Shown piece by piece: positions 1 through 7,321 of a stretch of 64,000 bases of DNA. The first letter of the stretch is position 1; the number at the start of each line of letters is the position of its first letter. The stretch covers positions 1-64,000 of the forward strand of contig JAFXEF010000001.1 in assembly GCA_017520935.1 (NCBI GenBank), written 5' to 3'. The translations under genes and the position numbers were made by a program. Under the pieces are notes generated by a model. It was not told where the DNA came from. It saw only the letters and a list, made by a program, of their open reading frames with translations, and made no database searches. The DNA is from Bacteroidaceae bacterium. Lineage in GTDB: Bacteria > Bacteroidota > Bacteroidia > Bacteroidales > Bacteroidaceae.

Positions 1-112
1 GGGAAACAATCATCGCTTGGTGGTGGTTATCAAATTTACGATTCAGTTCGTGTATATTCGGTTTATCGGCACACACGCTGAATATGACAGGATAGATTGT
101 TCAACCATATAA
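1..112 (+). CDS. higB: HigB-type toxin, C-terminal end only (cut by window edge)
   Basis: Reading from base 2, the frame encodes a tail containing HRLVVVIKF, FVYIRFIGTHAEYD and a stop at 110-112. This is the familiar C-terminus of HigB/RelE-superfamily mRNA interferases, which cleave ribosome-bound mRNA. The start lies outside the window. It overlaps nothing and is followed 11 nt later by a helix-turn-helix protein that would be its antitoxin; this toxin-first order is typical of HigBA modules and fits the assignment. Only about 36 residues are visible, so activity and catalytic residues cannot be judged. Confidence 0.8.
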   Translation, partial: GNNHRLVVVIKFTIQFVYIRFIGTHAEYDRIDCSTI

Positions 113-123
113 AAAGAAATGTT

Positions 124-489
124 ATGGCAAAGATAGAAAACGAGATTCAGTATGAATGGGCAGTAAAGCGTGTGGAGGAACTGCTTCCGTTGGTGACGGA
201 TGACACTCCGCGTACCGACCCTAACAGCATCGAGTTGGAACTGCTTTCAAATATGGTTGCAGACTACTCGGAGGAACATTTCGCGATAGGCTCTCCATCG
301 CTGATGGATGTGATCAAGTTGCGTATGTATGAGATGGGCATCACGCAGAGTGGCCTTGCTCAACTGCTTGGAATCAGTCCATCGCGAGTGAGCGAATACC
401 TCTCGGGAAAGAGTGAACCGACCTTGAAGATAGGTCGCGAGATTAGCCGCAAACTGCATATTGATGCAAACATTGTGTTGGGGGTGTGA
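124..489 (+). CDS. higA: HigA-like antitoxin, XRE helix-turn-helix
   Basis: A protein of about 121 residues. The C-terminal half is a Cro/C1-type helix-turn-helix (QSGLAQLLGISPSRVSEYLSG) and the N-terminal half is acidic, as expected for the part that wraps a toxin. It follows the truncated HigB gene directly and probably represses the shared promoter as well as neutralising the toxin. I chose the ATG at 124; an upstream in-frame TTG at 97 lies inside the toxin gene and is less likely. A strong hairpin with a T-run follows the stop, so the module ends here. Family assignment rests on the HTH and the context. Confidence 0.8.
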   Translation: MAKIENEIQYEWAVKRVEELLPLVTDDTPRTDPNSIELELLSNMVADYSEEHFAIGSPSLMDVIKLRMYEMGITQSGLAQLLGISPSRVSEYLSGKSEPTLKIGREISRKLHIDANIVLGV

Positions 490-512
490 AGTGCTCCTCT
501 TTAATATACATA

Positions 513-544
513 GGGACATCCGCGTAGGGTGTCTCTTTTTTTTT
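513..544 (+). terminator. Intrinsic terminator after the first HigBA module
   Basis: A 9-bp stem with two G-U pairs (513-521 with 527-535) around a GCGTA loop, followed by nine T residues. It lies 23 nt past the antitoxin stop. Confidence 0.75.
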
Positions 545-556
545 ATTGGCTAATGA

Positions 557-587
557 TTGGAGAGTGTTGGAAGTTTTGTTACTTTTG
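557..587 (+). promoter_or_regulatory. Bacteroidota-type promoter, possibly giving a leaderless mRNA
   Basis: TTG at 557-559, a 20-nt spacer, then TACTTTTG at 580-587, matching the -33/-7 consensus of the Bacteroidota primary sigma factor. The predicted start site is about 591-592, on or next to the ATG at 592, so the transcript would have almost no leader. Confidence 0.6.
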
Positions 588-591
588 TGGA

Positions 592-1434
592 ATGAAAACT
601 TATTTATTCGATACACTCAATAGATTTCGTCGATTCAGTGAGAACTTGGATGTAAAGGCTACGCTCTGCAATAGGCCTTGGCAGGTGTTCAATGATTCGG
701 GGGAGAAGGAACTATATATCTTTCAGGAAGATGGAACGTTGCTTATTACATATAGTGGCCGAGTGACTCATAGTACATGGCAATATATCGCAGCCAACAA
801 ATCTATTGTCATTAGTGCTGGTGAGCAGTCGTATATGGTTCATCCTGCGTTTATGGATAATGTGCTGTTTGCTTTGCAGGTGGATGGGACGAACGAATGT
901 GCCTTTCTAATCGACGAGAATAATGCTCAAAGTTTTGCTCCAAGAAGTTATACTGCGTTGATGGGGTATTTTGAGGAGAAGGAGCGTAGAGCGTTAGAGG
1001 AGGAACGACGTAAACGTCAAGCAGCTATAGACGTAGAGAATCGTAGACGACAAGCTGCAATAGAAGAACAACACAGACAAGAACAATCTCAACTAGAAAA
1101 TCGTGCTCGACAAGTATATGAAGGGATTGGACTCCACTATTTCTATACGTTTGTGATAGGGTTTTTCCCGACAATATTAGCGATAATATTGCTTGGTGTC
1201 ATATTATGGTCTTTATTCCCTTTTAACCCTTTTATAATGTTTCCTGTTCTGTTCGGGGGAATATTTTGCGGGGTTATATGCCAAACAATATGCGGCGAAT
1301 GGATTTTAAAAAAACGTCTAAGAAAATATACGAAAAAGAATCCAAACGCTTTAGAAATATCTTATTTAATAGAACTATATAATAATAACGCTAAATATTT
1401 CAAAATAGAAATGAAGGATCTATTAGGTAGATAA
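592..1434 (+). CDS. Unknown membrane protein with charged coiled coil
   Basis: I do not recognise this 280-residue protein. Residues 1-125 form a soluble, probably beta-rich domain. About residues 130-175 are a strongly charged helix of repeated EEERRKRQ and ENRRRQAA motifs, certainly a coiled coil. Two hydrophobic stretches near residues 185-235 form a membrane hairpin, followed by a basic tail (KKRLRKYTKK). The ATG at 592 is chosen because a good promoter ends four bases upstream; the upstream in-frame ATG at 529 would lie before that promoter. It stands alone between a terminator and a long non-coding stretch, and its AT-rich 3' half differs from the core genes in the window, consistent with accessory origin. 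Confidence 0.6.
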   Translation: MKTYLFDTLNRFRRFSENLDVKATLCNRPWQVFNDSGEKELYIFQEDGTLLITYSGRVTHSTWQYIAANKSIVISAGEQSYMVHPAFMDNVLFALQVDGTNECAFLIDENNAQSFAPRSYTALMGYFEEKERRALEEERRKRQAAIDVENRRRQAAIEEQHRQEQSQLENRARQVYEGIGLHYFYTFVIGFFPTILAIILLGVILWSLFPFNPFIMFPVLFGGIFCGVICQTICGEWILKKRLRKYTKKNPNALEISYLIELYNNNAKYFKIEMKDLLGR

Positions 1435-1543
1435 CTGCTTCTACTTAGCCGACTATCTGCAGAACTAAAAAGGGGATTCTTGTGAGTATCCTTTTGTTTT
1501 TACATGCAAGGGAATCGTCCTTGCTGGATTTTAGAGCATAAAT

Positions 1544-1603
1544 TTCCGTTACGGCGGATATGCATGATCTGCCGTTCATGTGAGTATCAGGGTTTGTAAC
1601 CCG
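1544..1603. repeat. Dispersed intergenic repeat, copy 1
   Basis: Shares TTCCGTTACGG-GGATA at its start and ATCAGGGT-TGT-ACCCG at its end with 26750-26808, with similar sequence between. Both copies are intergenic and more than 25 kb apart. The 3' part contains a CGGGT/ACCCG-type inverted repeat. Confidence 0.6.
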
Positions 1604-1661
1604 AAAGAAGTATTTGATATTCTAACTGATCTATCTGGTCGTTTGTGGTGCAATAAAAGAC

Positions 1662-1701
1662 TACTGTCCGTTAAAAACTCGAAAACTTTTAGCGGACAGT
1701 A
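1662..1701. repeat. 15-bp inverted repeat (possible MITE or IS-end remnant)
   Basis: TACTGTCCGTTAAAA (1662-1676) is the inverse complement of 1687-1701 except for one position, with a 10-base loop. There is no T-run, so it is not an ordinary terminator. The TACTGTCCG terminus resembles an insertion-sequence end, but no transposase is next to it. Confidence 0.55.
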
Positions 1702-1741
1702 ATCATTTGATGTAAACGTTGAATATACTTTCAATTGCAAC

Positions 1742-1885
1742 TCAATACAGCAATCCCACTATCCACAAGGGGAGTTTCTTGCCTATGGGATGCTCTATGC
1801 CGTCGGCCAGGATGTAGGAGTGGGGGAGGTCGGCAATCTGCTCGAACGACTTGTCGCGTTCGCCCACCTCGAAAGAAAATCGTTT
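1742..1885 (-). pseudogene. C-terminal remnant of a DUF4143-type AAA ATPase
   Basis: On the minus strand an open stretch of about 48 codons ends at 1742 and reads FEVGERDKSFEQIADLP, then SYILADGIEHPIG, then KLPLWIVGLLY. This is the characteristic C-terminus of the large family of Bacteroidales ATPases with DUF4143. An in-frame stop lies immediately upstream (1892-1894) and no Walker motifs are present, so only the last eighth or so of the gene survives. It marks past rearrangement beside the toxin modules. The identification is from memory of the family motif. Confidence 0.6.
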
Positions 1886-2100
1886 AGTATGCTAACCTTT
1901 TTTGCTATGGTGTTTTGCTTCTAGTGTCAGTGCAACACCTGCTAAGGTTTGATTTTAATTCCGAATAATGGCGTAAAATTTGGAATAAAAGTCGCGGCAG
2001 GTATTTGCTTGTCCAAACGAAATGCTGCAAATAAAGGAAAATGCTTGTTGAATTAATGAAAATAATTCCACTAAAATAGTGGAGTGATGAAAAGAATCAT

Positions 2101-2108
2101 TACCTTTG
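2101..2108 (+). promoter_or_regulatory. -7 element of the second HigBA module
   Basis: TACCTTTG at 2101-2108 matches TAnnTTTG; the -33 box at the expected distance is poor (TAGT). It lies 26 nt before the toxin ATG, so the promoter may be weak or autorepressed by the antitoxin. Confidence 0.5.
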
Positions 2109-2133
2109 CACTCAGAACAGAGAACAACGGCAT

Positions 2134-2451
2134 ATGGAGATTGTCTTTGAGAAAGAGTATCTGCGCCAATTGTATGAGACAGGCAAGGCTGAGGGGAAGA
2201 AGTATAGATTCCAACCCCAGATAGTATCGCGCTATCAGTTGCGCATCAAAATGCTGGAGCAGGCCAATAGCATAGAGGAACTCTACAATATCCATTCTTT
2301 GCACTATGAGGTGCCAAAGGGTGATAAGGCTGGTATTTCATCCATTAGAGTCAATGACCAATACCGAATAGAGTTCACTGTGAAACAAATTTCTTCTGAG
2401 GCTGTTGTGACGATATGCAACATCTTGGAGTTGTCAAACCACTATAAATGA
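2134..2451 (+). CDS. higB: RelE/HigB-family toxin
   Basis: A 105-residue protein with the RelE/ParE-superfamily layout: N-terminal helices (EKEYLRQLYETG), then LYNIHSLHYEVPKGDKAG and ISSIRVNDQYRIEF, the strand pattern of the HigB branch sometimes labelled plasmid maintenance killer protein. Expected activity is translation-dependent mRNA cleavage. Its stop overlaps the antitoxin start by 4 nt (ATGA), so the two genes are translationally coupled. It is not closely similar to the HigB tail at 1-112, so the two modules look independent rather than duplicated. Confidence 0.85.
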   Translation: MEIVFEKEYLRQLYETGKAEGKKYRFQPQIVSRYQLRIKMLEQANSIEELYNIHSLHYEVPKGDKAGISSIRVNDQYRIEFTVKQISSEAVVTICNILELSNHYK

Positions 2452-2768
2452 CCGCAACAATGGGTACCTACACATGTCAACGCGCCATCCATCCTGGCGA
2501 AATACTGAAAGAAGAGGTGGAATACCGAGGTATCAAGCAGACTGTACTTGCCGAGCAGATGGACCTGTCGTACAAGATGTTAAACGACATTCTCAACTGC
2601 CGCCGTCCTTTGACTGCTACTACAGCATTGCTCTTTGAGGCTGCGCTGGGTGTCAATGCAGGCCTCCTCATGCGTATGCAACTGGACTATAATATGCAAA
2701 CAACACAGCAGGACAAGTCTTTTATCCAACGACTGGAGAAGATAAGACGTATTGCTGCCGTATTTTGA
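2448..2768 (+). CDS. higA: HigA-family antitoxin
   Basis: A 106-residue helix-turn-helix protein with the HigA hallmark IHPGEILKEEVEYRGIKQTVLAEQMDLS in pieces: IHPGEILKEE near residue 15 and a DNA-binding helix at about 30-60. HigA proteins neutralise HigB and repress the operon. The start overlaps the toxin stop by 4 nt; an internal ATG at 2460 is an alternative. The gene ends at a bidirectional terminator shared with htpG on the other strand. Confidence 0.87.
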   Translation: MTATMGTYTCQRAIHPGEILKEEVEYRGIKQTVLAEQMDLSYKMLNDILNCRRPLTATTALLFEAALGVNAGLLMRMQLDYNMQTTQQDKSFIQRLEKIRRIAAVF

Positions 2769-2793
2769 TTGTTACGTTTGCTGCTGGTATTAA

Positions 2794-2836
2794 GAGGGCG
2801 ACTGGATTCTCTCCAGCCGCCCTCTTGTTGTTTGTT
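2794..2836. terminator. Terminator after higA
   Basis: Stem GAGGGCG-CTGGA (2794-2806) pairs with 2812-2824 across one internal mismatch, followed by a T/G-rich tract. It lies between convergent genes and could also end htpG transcripts. Confidence 0.7.
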
Positions 2837-2930
2837 CTCAGTTCATTGTGCTAAAGGCAATGACACTGCGGAACCTAAATTGTCAAATTACTATATAGTC
2901 AATAAATTGTCAATTGTCACTTGTGAATTG

Positions 2931-4985
2931 TCAATTGATCATTTCCACACTACGCTTGATAAATCTGCTCAGTGCCTCACCCTTGAGCATACCGTTCTGC
3001 AGCAGTGCAAGGTCGATGAGTTGGTGTAGCACGTTGTTGTCCTTGGCAAAGTCGGCAAAGATGGATTCGCGCTTGTGGCTCTGCTCGTGTATCTTGGTGT
3101 GGAGGTCGCTCAGTTCATCCTTCTCGGCAGAGGGTATCTCCTCGTCCTTCATGCCCTTGTGCGATGCTTCCAGTGCCTCCTCGCGTGCCTTGAGGGTAGC
3201 TGTCTCCTCATTGATGGGTCTGAGGCTGTCGGCTGTCTGCTCCTTCTCGGCTGTGAGTACGGACTGTATGAGGGGGTGGTCGGTGTTGAGGATGAGGGTG
3301 TACATGTCGGGCATCTCACCGTAGAAGCTCATGCCTGCATTGATGGCTGCCATCTCTTTCATACGGCGCATATACTCGCTCTGAGTGATGATGATGGGTG
3401 CCGAGCTGTTGCCGAGTGGCTGTGCATCGACGTGGAACTCGGTCTTCTTCACCTCGGGCATCTGGCTCTTGAAGGCTGCCGTGAGCATCTCCTTCTCCTC
3501 GGTGGGTAGCTCCACTCGCTGCTTGTCTTCCTTGACGATGAGGTTGTCGATGATGTCGGCATCCACACGTGAGAAACGGCTCTTCTCCATCTTTTGCTCA
3601 TAGAGGTTGAGCATGGCGGTATCAAGCTGGCCATCGAAGAGGAGCACGTTGTAACCTTTCTGCTGAGCTGCCTCGATGTAGGTGTACTGCTCGTCACGGT
3701 CGGTGGCATAGAGGTAGATGAGGTTGCCCTCCTTGTCGGTCTGCTCGCCCTTGATGAGCTCCTGATACTCCTCGTAGGTGAAGTGCTTGCCTTCGGTGTC
3801 AGTGAACAGGGCAAACTGCTTGGCCTTGTCGTAGAATGACTCTTCGGTGAGCATGCCGTAGTTTATGAACAGCTTCAGGTCGTTCCACTTCTCCTCGAAC
3901 TCCTTGCGGTTGTCCTTGAAGATACCGTTGAGGCGGTCGGCCACCTTCTTGGTGATGTAGGTGGAGATTTTCTTTACATTGGAGTCGCTCTGTAGGTATG
4001 AGCGTGACACATTCAAGGGGATGTCGGGTGAGTCAATCACACCATGCAGCAGGGTGAGGAAGTCGGGCACGATGCCTTCTACGGAGTCGGTCACATACAC
4101 CTGGTTGCAGTAGAGCTGTATCTTGTTTTTCTGCAGGTCGATGTTGCTCTTTATCTTGGGGAAATAGAGCACACCCGTGAGGTTGAAGGGGTAGTCCACG
4201 TTGAGGTGTATCCAGAACAGCGGCTCGTCGCTCATGAGGTAGAGGTCGCGATAGAACTTCTTGTAGTCTTCGTCGGTGAGCTCGCTCGGGGTGCGTGTCC
4301 ACAGCGGTGTGGTGTCGTTGATGATGTTGTCCTCGTCGGTCTCCACCTGCTTGCCATCCTTCCAATCCTTTTTCTTGCCGAAGGCGATGCTGATGGGTAG
4401 GAAGCGGCAGTACTTGGTGAGCAGTGAGCTGAGGCGGCTCTCCTCAAGGAACTCCTTGCAGTCGTCGTCGATATGGAGGATGATGTCGGTACCGCGGTCG
4501 GCCTTCTCCACCTCTTCGAGCGTGAACTCGGGACTGCCGTCGCAGCTCCACTTCACAGCCTGTGCCTCGTCACGGTACGAGCGTGTCACGATGTCCACAC
4601 TCTTGGCTACCATGAAGGCTGAGTAGAATCCGAGGCCGAAGTGGCCGATGATGGCATTGGCGTCGTTCTTGTACTTCTCCAGGAAGTCGTTGGCGCCGGA
4701 GAAGGCAATCTGGTTGATGTACTTGTCAATCTCCTCGGCTGTCATACCGATACCGCGGTCGCTGATGGTGATAGTGCCAGCCTCCTTGTCGAGCGATACA
4801 TGCACGGTGAGGTCGCCCAGCTCGCCCTTGAAGTCGCCCTTCATGGCGTATGTCTTGAGCTTCTGTGTAGCGTCGACGGCATTGGATACCAATTCGCGGA
4901 GGAAAATCTCGTGATCACTGTAGAGGAACTTTTTGATGATGGGGAAGATGTTCTCGGTCGTAACCCCAATGTTACCTGTTTTCAT
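2931..4985 (-). CDS. htpG: Molecular chaperone HtpG (Hsp90)
   Basis: A full-length 684-residue Hsp90. The N-terminal GHKL ATPase domain shows FLRELVSNAVDA (Asn and Glu for Mg-ATP), ISDRGIGMT and GHFGLGFYSAFMVA within the first 130 residues; the middle and C-terminal dimerisation domains follow. It is a cytosolic ATP-dependent chaperone of stressed and client proteins. The start MKTGNIGVTTENIF is the usual Bacteroidales N-terminus. It is monocistronic. About 240 bases separate it from the divergent cyclophilin gene; I could not identify its own promoter there with confidence. Confidence 0.97.
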   Translation of the reverse strand: MKTGNIGVTTENIFPIIKKFLYSDHEIFLRELVSNAVDATQKLKTYAMKGDFKGELGDLTVHVSLDKEAGTITISDRGIGMTAEEIDKYINQIAFSGANDFLEKYKNDANAIIGHFGLGFYSAFMVAKSVDIVTRSYRDEAQAVKWSCDGSPEFTLEEVEKADRGTDIILHIDDDCKEFLEESRLSSLLTKYCRFLPISIAFGKKKDWKDGKQVETDEDNIINDTTPLWTRTPSELTDEDYKKFYRDLYLMSDEPLFWIHLNVDYPFNLTGVLYFPKIKSNIDLQKNKIQLYCNQVYVTDSVEGIVPDFLTLLHGVIDSPDIPLNVSRSYLQSDSNVKKISTYITKKVADRLNGIFKDNRKEFEEKWNDLKLFINYGMLTEESFYDKAKQFALFTDTEGKHFTYEEYQELIKGEQTDKEGNLIYLYATDRDEQYTYIEAAQQKGYNVLLFDGQLDTAMLNLYEQKMEKSRFSRVDADIIDNLIVKEDKQRVELPTEEKEMLTAAFKSQMPEVKKTEFHVDAQPLGNSSAPIIITQSEYMRRMKEMAAINAGMSFYGEMPDMYTLILNTDHPLIQSVLTAEKEQTADSLRPINEETATLKAREEALEASHKGMKDEEIPSAEKDELSDLHTKIHEQSHKRESIFADFAKDNNVLHQLIDLALLQNGMLKGEALSRFIKRSVEMIN

Positions 4986-5168
4986 ATCGTTTTGAATTAT
5001 GTATGATTAATGTACCTTTATATAATATATGGAAGCGTTAATACAAACAATGCTCCGTGGGTTAAGGTTGCAAACGAAGTGCCATACGAGGCATTTGGGA
5101 ACTACTTATGACAAATTGTCGCAAGTGGGTGACAAAATCGATTATACTGCAGTGCTTGCTATCCGCAT

Positions 5169-5199
5169 TTTGTGTATTCGTTTTTTTTATTTACTTTTG
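5169..5199 (+). promoter_or_regulatory. Promoter of the cyclophilin gene
   Basis: TTTG at 5169-5172, a 19-nt spacer, and TACTTTTG at 5192-5199: a good Bacteroidota -33/-7 promoter. The predicted start near 5204 leaves a leader of about 25 nt and excludes an in-frame ATG at 5172 as the translation start. Confidence 0.7.
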
Positions 5200-5228
5200 T
5201 GATTCATATCAACAAACTGTATTATAGT

Positions 5229-6086
5229 ATGAAGAGAACATTTACGTCTGTCCGCTCCGCTGTTGCAACTGTCCTGTTGCTCCTGATATGTGGCGGTTTT
5301 GCTGTAGCACAACCAAATAACAATAAGAATATGGAACAGGTAACTCCCCAGGTACGTATCAGTACCAACTATGGCGACATTGTAGTGCGCCTTTATGATG
5401 AGACTCCCGAACATCGTGACAACTTCCTCAAACTGGCTCGTGAGGGCTATTATGACAATACGCTCTTCCACCGTGTCATCAAGGATTTTATGATTCAGGG
5501 TGGTGACCCCGACTCCAAGGGAGCTCCTGCCGGCAAACAGCTTGGTAGTGGCGGTCCTGGGTATACGCTTCCAGCAGAGTTTGTATATCCGCAGTACTTC
5601 CACAAGCGTGGTGTGCTCAGTGCAGCCCGTCAGGCCGACCAAGTGAACCCTGAACGTCGTTCGTCTGGCTCGCAGTTCTATATCGTATGGGGAAAGAAGT
5701 ATACCGAGTATGAACTGAAGCAGCTCGCTTCGCAGCTCGACGGACAACGCGGACAGCAAATCTTCAATGGGTTGGCAGCCCAGCATCGTGATAGCATACA
5801 GGCAATGTATCAGCGTGGTGACCAAAAGGGACTGATGGAACTGCAAAATCGCTTAGTGGCCGAGACTGACAAGATATTGGCTTCTACCCCTGGCTTTACC
5901 TTCACCCCCGAGCAGGTGGAGGCTTATACGACGGTAGGCGGTACGCCTCACCTCGATAACCAGTACACTGTATTCGGCGAAGTGGTGAGCGGCCTTGAGG
6001 TGGTGGAGAAGATTCAAAAGGTTGCCACTGGCACTGCTGACCGCCCCAAAGAGGATGTAGTAATGACAGTGACCGTGCTCGAATAA
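5229..6086 (+). CDS. Secreted cyclophilin-type peptidyl-prolyl isomerase
   Basis: A 285-residue protein with an N-terminal signal peptide (hydrophobic residues 12-28, VLLLLICGGFAVAQ), so it acts in the periplasm. The cyclophilin fold follows: ISTNYGDIVVRLYDETPEHRDNF, then FHRVIKDFMIQGGDP and SGSQFYIVWG, with the catalytic Arg of FHRVI present. An insertion of about 60 residues (YTEYELKQLASQLDGQRGQQ onward) splits the domain before the final VFGEVVSGLEVVEKI. That insertion is common in Bacteroidales homologues. It assists folding of exported proteins. Start chosen from the promoter and the signal peptide. It is followed by a clean terminator. Confidence 0.93.
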   Translation: MKRTFTSVRSAVATVLLLLICGGFAVAQPNNNKNMEQVTPQVRISTNYGDIVVRLYDETPEHRDNFLKLAREGYYDNTLFHRVIKDFMIQGGDPDSKGAPAGKQLGSGGPGYTLPAEFVYPQYFHKRGVLSAARQADQVNPERRSSGSQFYIVWGKKYTEYELKQLASQLDGQRGQQIFNGLAAQHRDSIQAMYQRGDQKGLMELQNRLVAETDKILASTPGFTFTPEQVEAYTTVGGTPHLDNQYTVFGEVVSGLEVVEKIQKVATGTADRPKEDVVMTVTVLE

Positions 6087-6108
6087 GGACTACAGGATGT
6101 TACAGATG

Positions 6109-6139
6109 ACAGAGGCACCGTAAAACACGGTGCCTCTGT
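6109..6139. terminator. Bidirectional terminator between cyclophilin and SDR genes
   Basis: A 12-bp perfect stem ACAGAGGCACCG (6109-6120) paired with 6128-6139, lying between convergent genes. The trailing T-run is short. Confidence 0.75.
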
Positions 6140-6195
6140 TATATAAAGCTTACATGTCGGTATGGACAGAAAGTTCCTTACCCATGCTCTCAGTG

Positions 6196-7008
6196 CTACA
6201 TCGCAAAGACATTGAAGCCACCATCAACGACCGCTACCGTACCTGTGACAAAGCTGGAGGCCTCGCTGATGAGATACTGGATGGTGCCACATAGCTCTTC
6301 GGCACGTCCCATTCGTCCGAAGGGAGTTTGACGGATAACGTCTTGCCCTCGTTGAGTGTATGTACCATCGGGGTTGGTCAGTAGGGTACGGTTCTGTTCG
6401 GTGAGGAAGAAACCTGGGGCAATGGCATTGACGCGGATGCCCTCACCAAATTTCTTGGCTACCTCTGTGGCCATATAGGCAGTAAAGTTGCTAATACCTG
6501 CCTTAGCTGAGGCATAGCCGCATACACGGGTCATCGGGCGAAAAGCTGCCATACTGGAGAAGTTGACAATAGCACCTTTTTGCTGCTCTACCATTGGCTT
6601 CAAGAATACCTGTGTGGGAAGCACAGTGCCTATAAGGTTAAGTTCGAGTACACGTTGGAAATCCTCTAATTTCAGGTCAAAAAAATTACCGTCGGGGGCA
6701 ATGGTGGCACCAGGCATGTTGCCTCCGGCTGCATTGAGTAGGGCATCGACACGTCCGTAAGCAGCGAGGATGTCTGCAAGGTTCTGCTCCAGGGCTTCGC
6801 GATTCATTACATCGGTGGTGAGGAACATGGCTTCACCACCGTTCTTCTTGATGTCTTCTACGATGGCATTGCCTACTTCGACTTTACGGCCAAGAATGAC
6901 TACACGAGCCCCTTCTTCGGCCAGATGGGCTGCGATGGCGCGTCCCAACACTCCAGTGCCGCCAGTGATGACGACAACCTGGTCCTTTACACTAAACAGA
7001 TTCTTCAT
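6196..7008 (-). CDS. Short-chain dehydrogenase, D-mannonate oxidoreductase type
   Basis: A 270-residue classical SDR. It has the cofactor loop TGGTGVLGRAIA at residues 16-27, NAAGGN near 93, catalytic Ser in NFSSMAAF near 150, and YASAK (Tyr and Lys) near 165. Sequences of this type, with GGNMPGA and the loop after the active site (FFLTEQNRTLL), are annotated as mannonate or fructuronate oxidoreductases in hexuronate breakdown, interconverting D-fructuronate and D-mannonate with NAD(H). There is no uxuA or uxaC beside it, so the substrate is inferred from family resemblance only. It is transcribed alone from a promoter at 7067-7098. Confidence 0.8.
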   Translation of the reverse strand: MKNLFSVKDQVVVITGGTGVLGRAIAAHLAEEGARVVILGRKVEVGNAIVEDIKKNGGEAMFLTTDVMNREALEQNLADILAAYGRVDALLNAAGGNMPGATIAPDGNFFDLKLEDFQRVLELNLIGTVLPTQVFLKPMVEQQKGAIVNFSSMAAFRPMTRVCGYASAKAGISNFTAYMATEVAKKFGEGIRVNAIAPGFFLTEQNRTLLTNPDGTYTQRGQDVIRQTPFGRMGRAEELCGTIQYLISEASSFVTGTVAVVDGGFNVFAM

Positions 7009-7066
7009 CTTATCTTTTTTGTTGTTTCTAATAGCATTTGAATATAATTATAGCTTAATGTCGGCA

Positions 7067-7098
7067 CAAAAATAACTAAAAAGATGTAGTATGTGAAA
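7067..7098 (-). promoter_or_regulatory. Promoter of the SDR gene
   Basis: On the minus strand TTTC (7095-7098), a 20-nt spacer and TATTTTTG (7067-7074), giving a start near 7062 and a leader of about 54 nt. Confidence 0.55.
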
Positions 7099-7223
7099 TT
7101 CTTTCTCTTTTAAACAGCTTAATTTTATGTTTTTCACGAAATACTTTGCTGATAGGTGCAGTTATATGTGGATTATTTGATGTATGTATTTGTGGGATAA
7201 ACCAATAAAAAGTCGTGGGATAA

Positions 7224-7255
7224 ATTGGGATTCTCATAGTTTCTGAATAAATTTG
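7224..7255 (+). promoter_or_regulatory. Promoter of rmuC
   Basis: ATTG at 7224-7227, a 20-nt spacer, TAAATTTG at 7248-7255. The predicted start near 7260 lies about 60 nt before the chosen ATG and rules out an upstream TTG start at 7253. Confidence 0.65.
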
Positions 7256-7321
7256 CATCATATTAAGTGTAGAATTGGCAAAACGAGTTATAAGCCCGTG
7301 ATTTACACTATGATGATAGCT

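Larger units (their letters stand above)
1435..2133. other. Non-coding accessory stretch with remnants
   Basis: About 700 bases without an intact gene. It holds one copy of a dispersed repeat (1544-1603), a 15-bp inverted repeat (1662-1701), a fragment of a DUF4143-type ATPase gene on the minus strand (1742-1885) and the promoter of the second toxin module. I see nothing recognisable in 1890-2070. Confidence 0.6.

Noticed and set aside
2769-3029. 86-residue open frame after higA
   Set aside because: It begins at the higA stop, runs through the terminator hairpin and into the 3' end of htpG.
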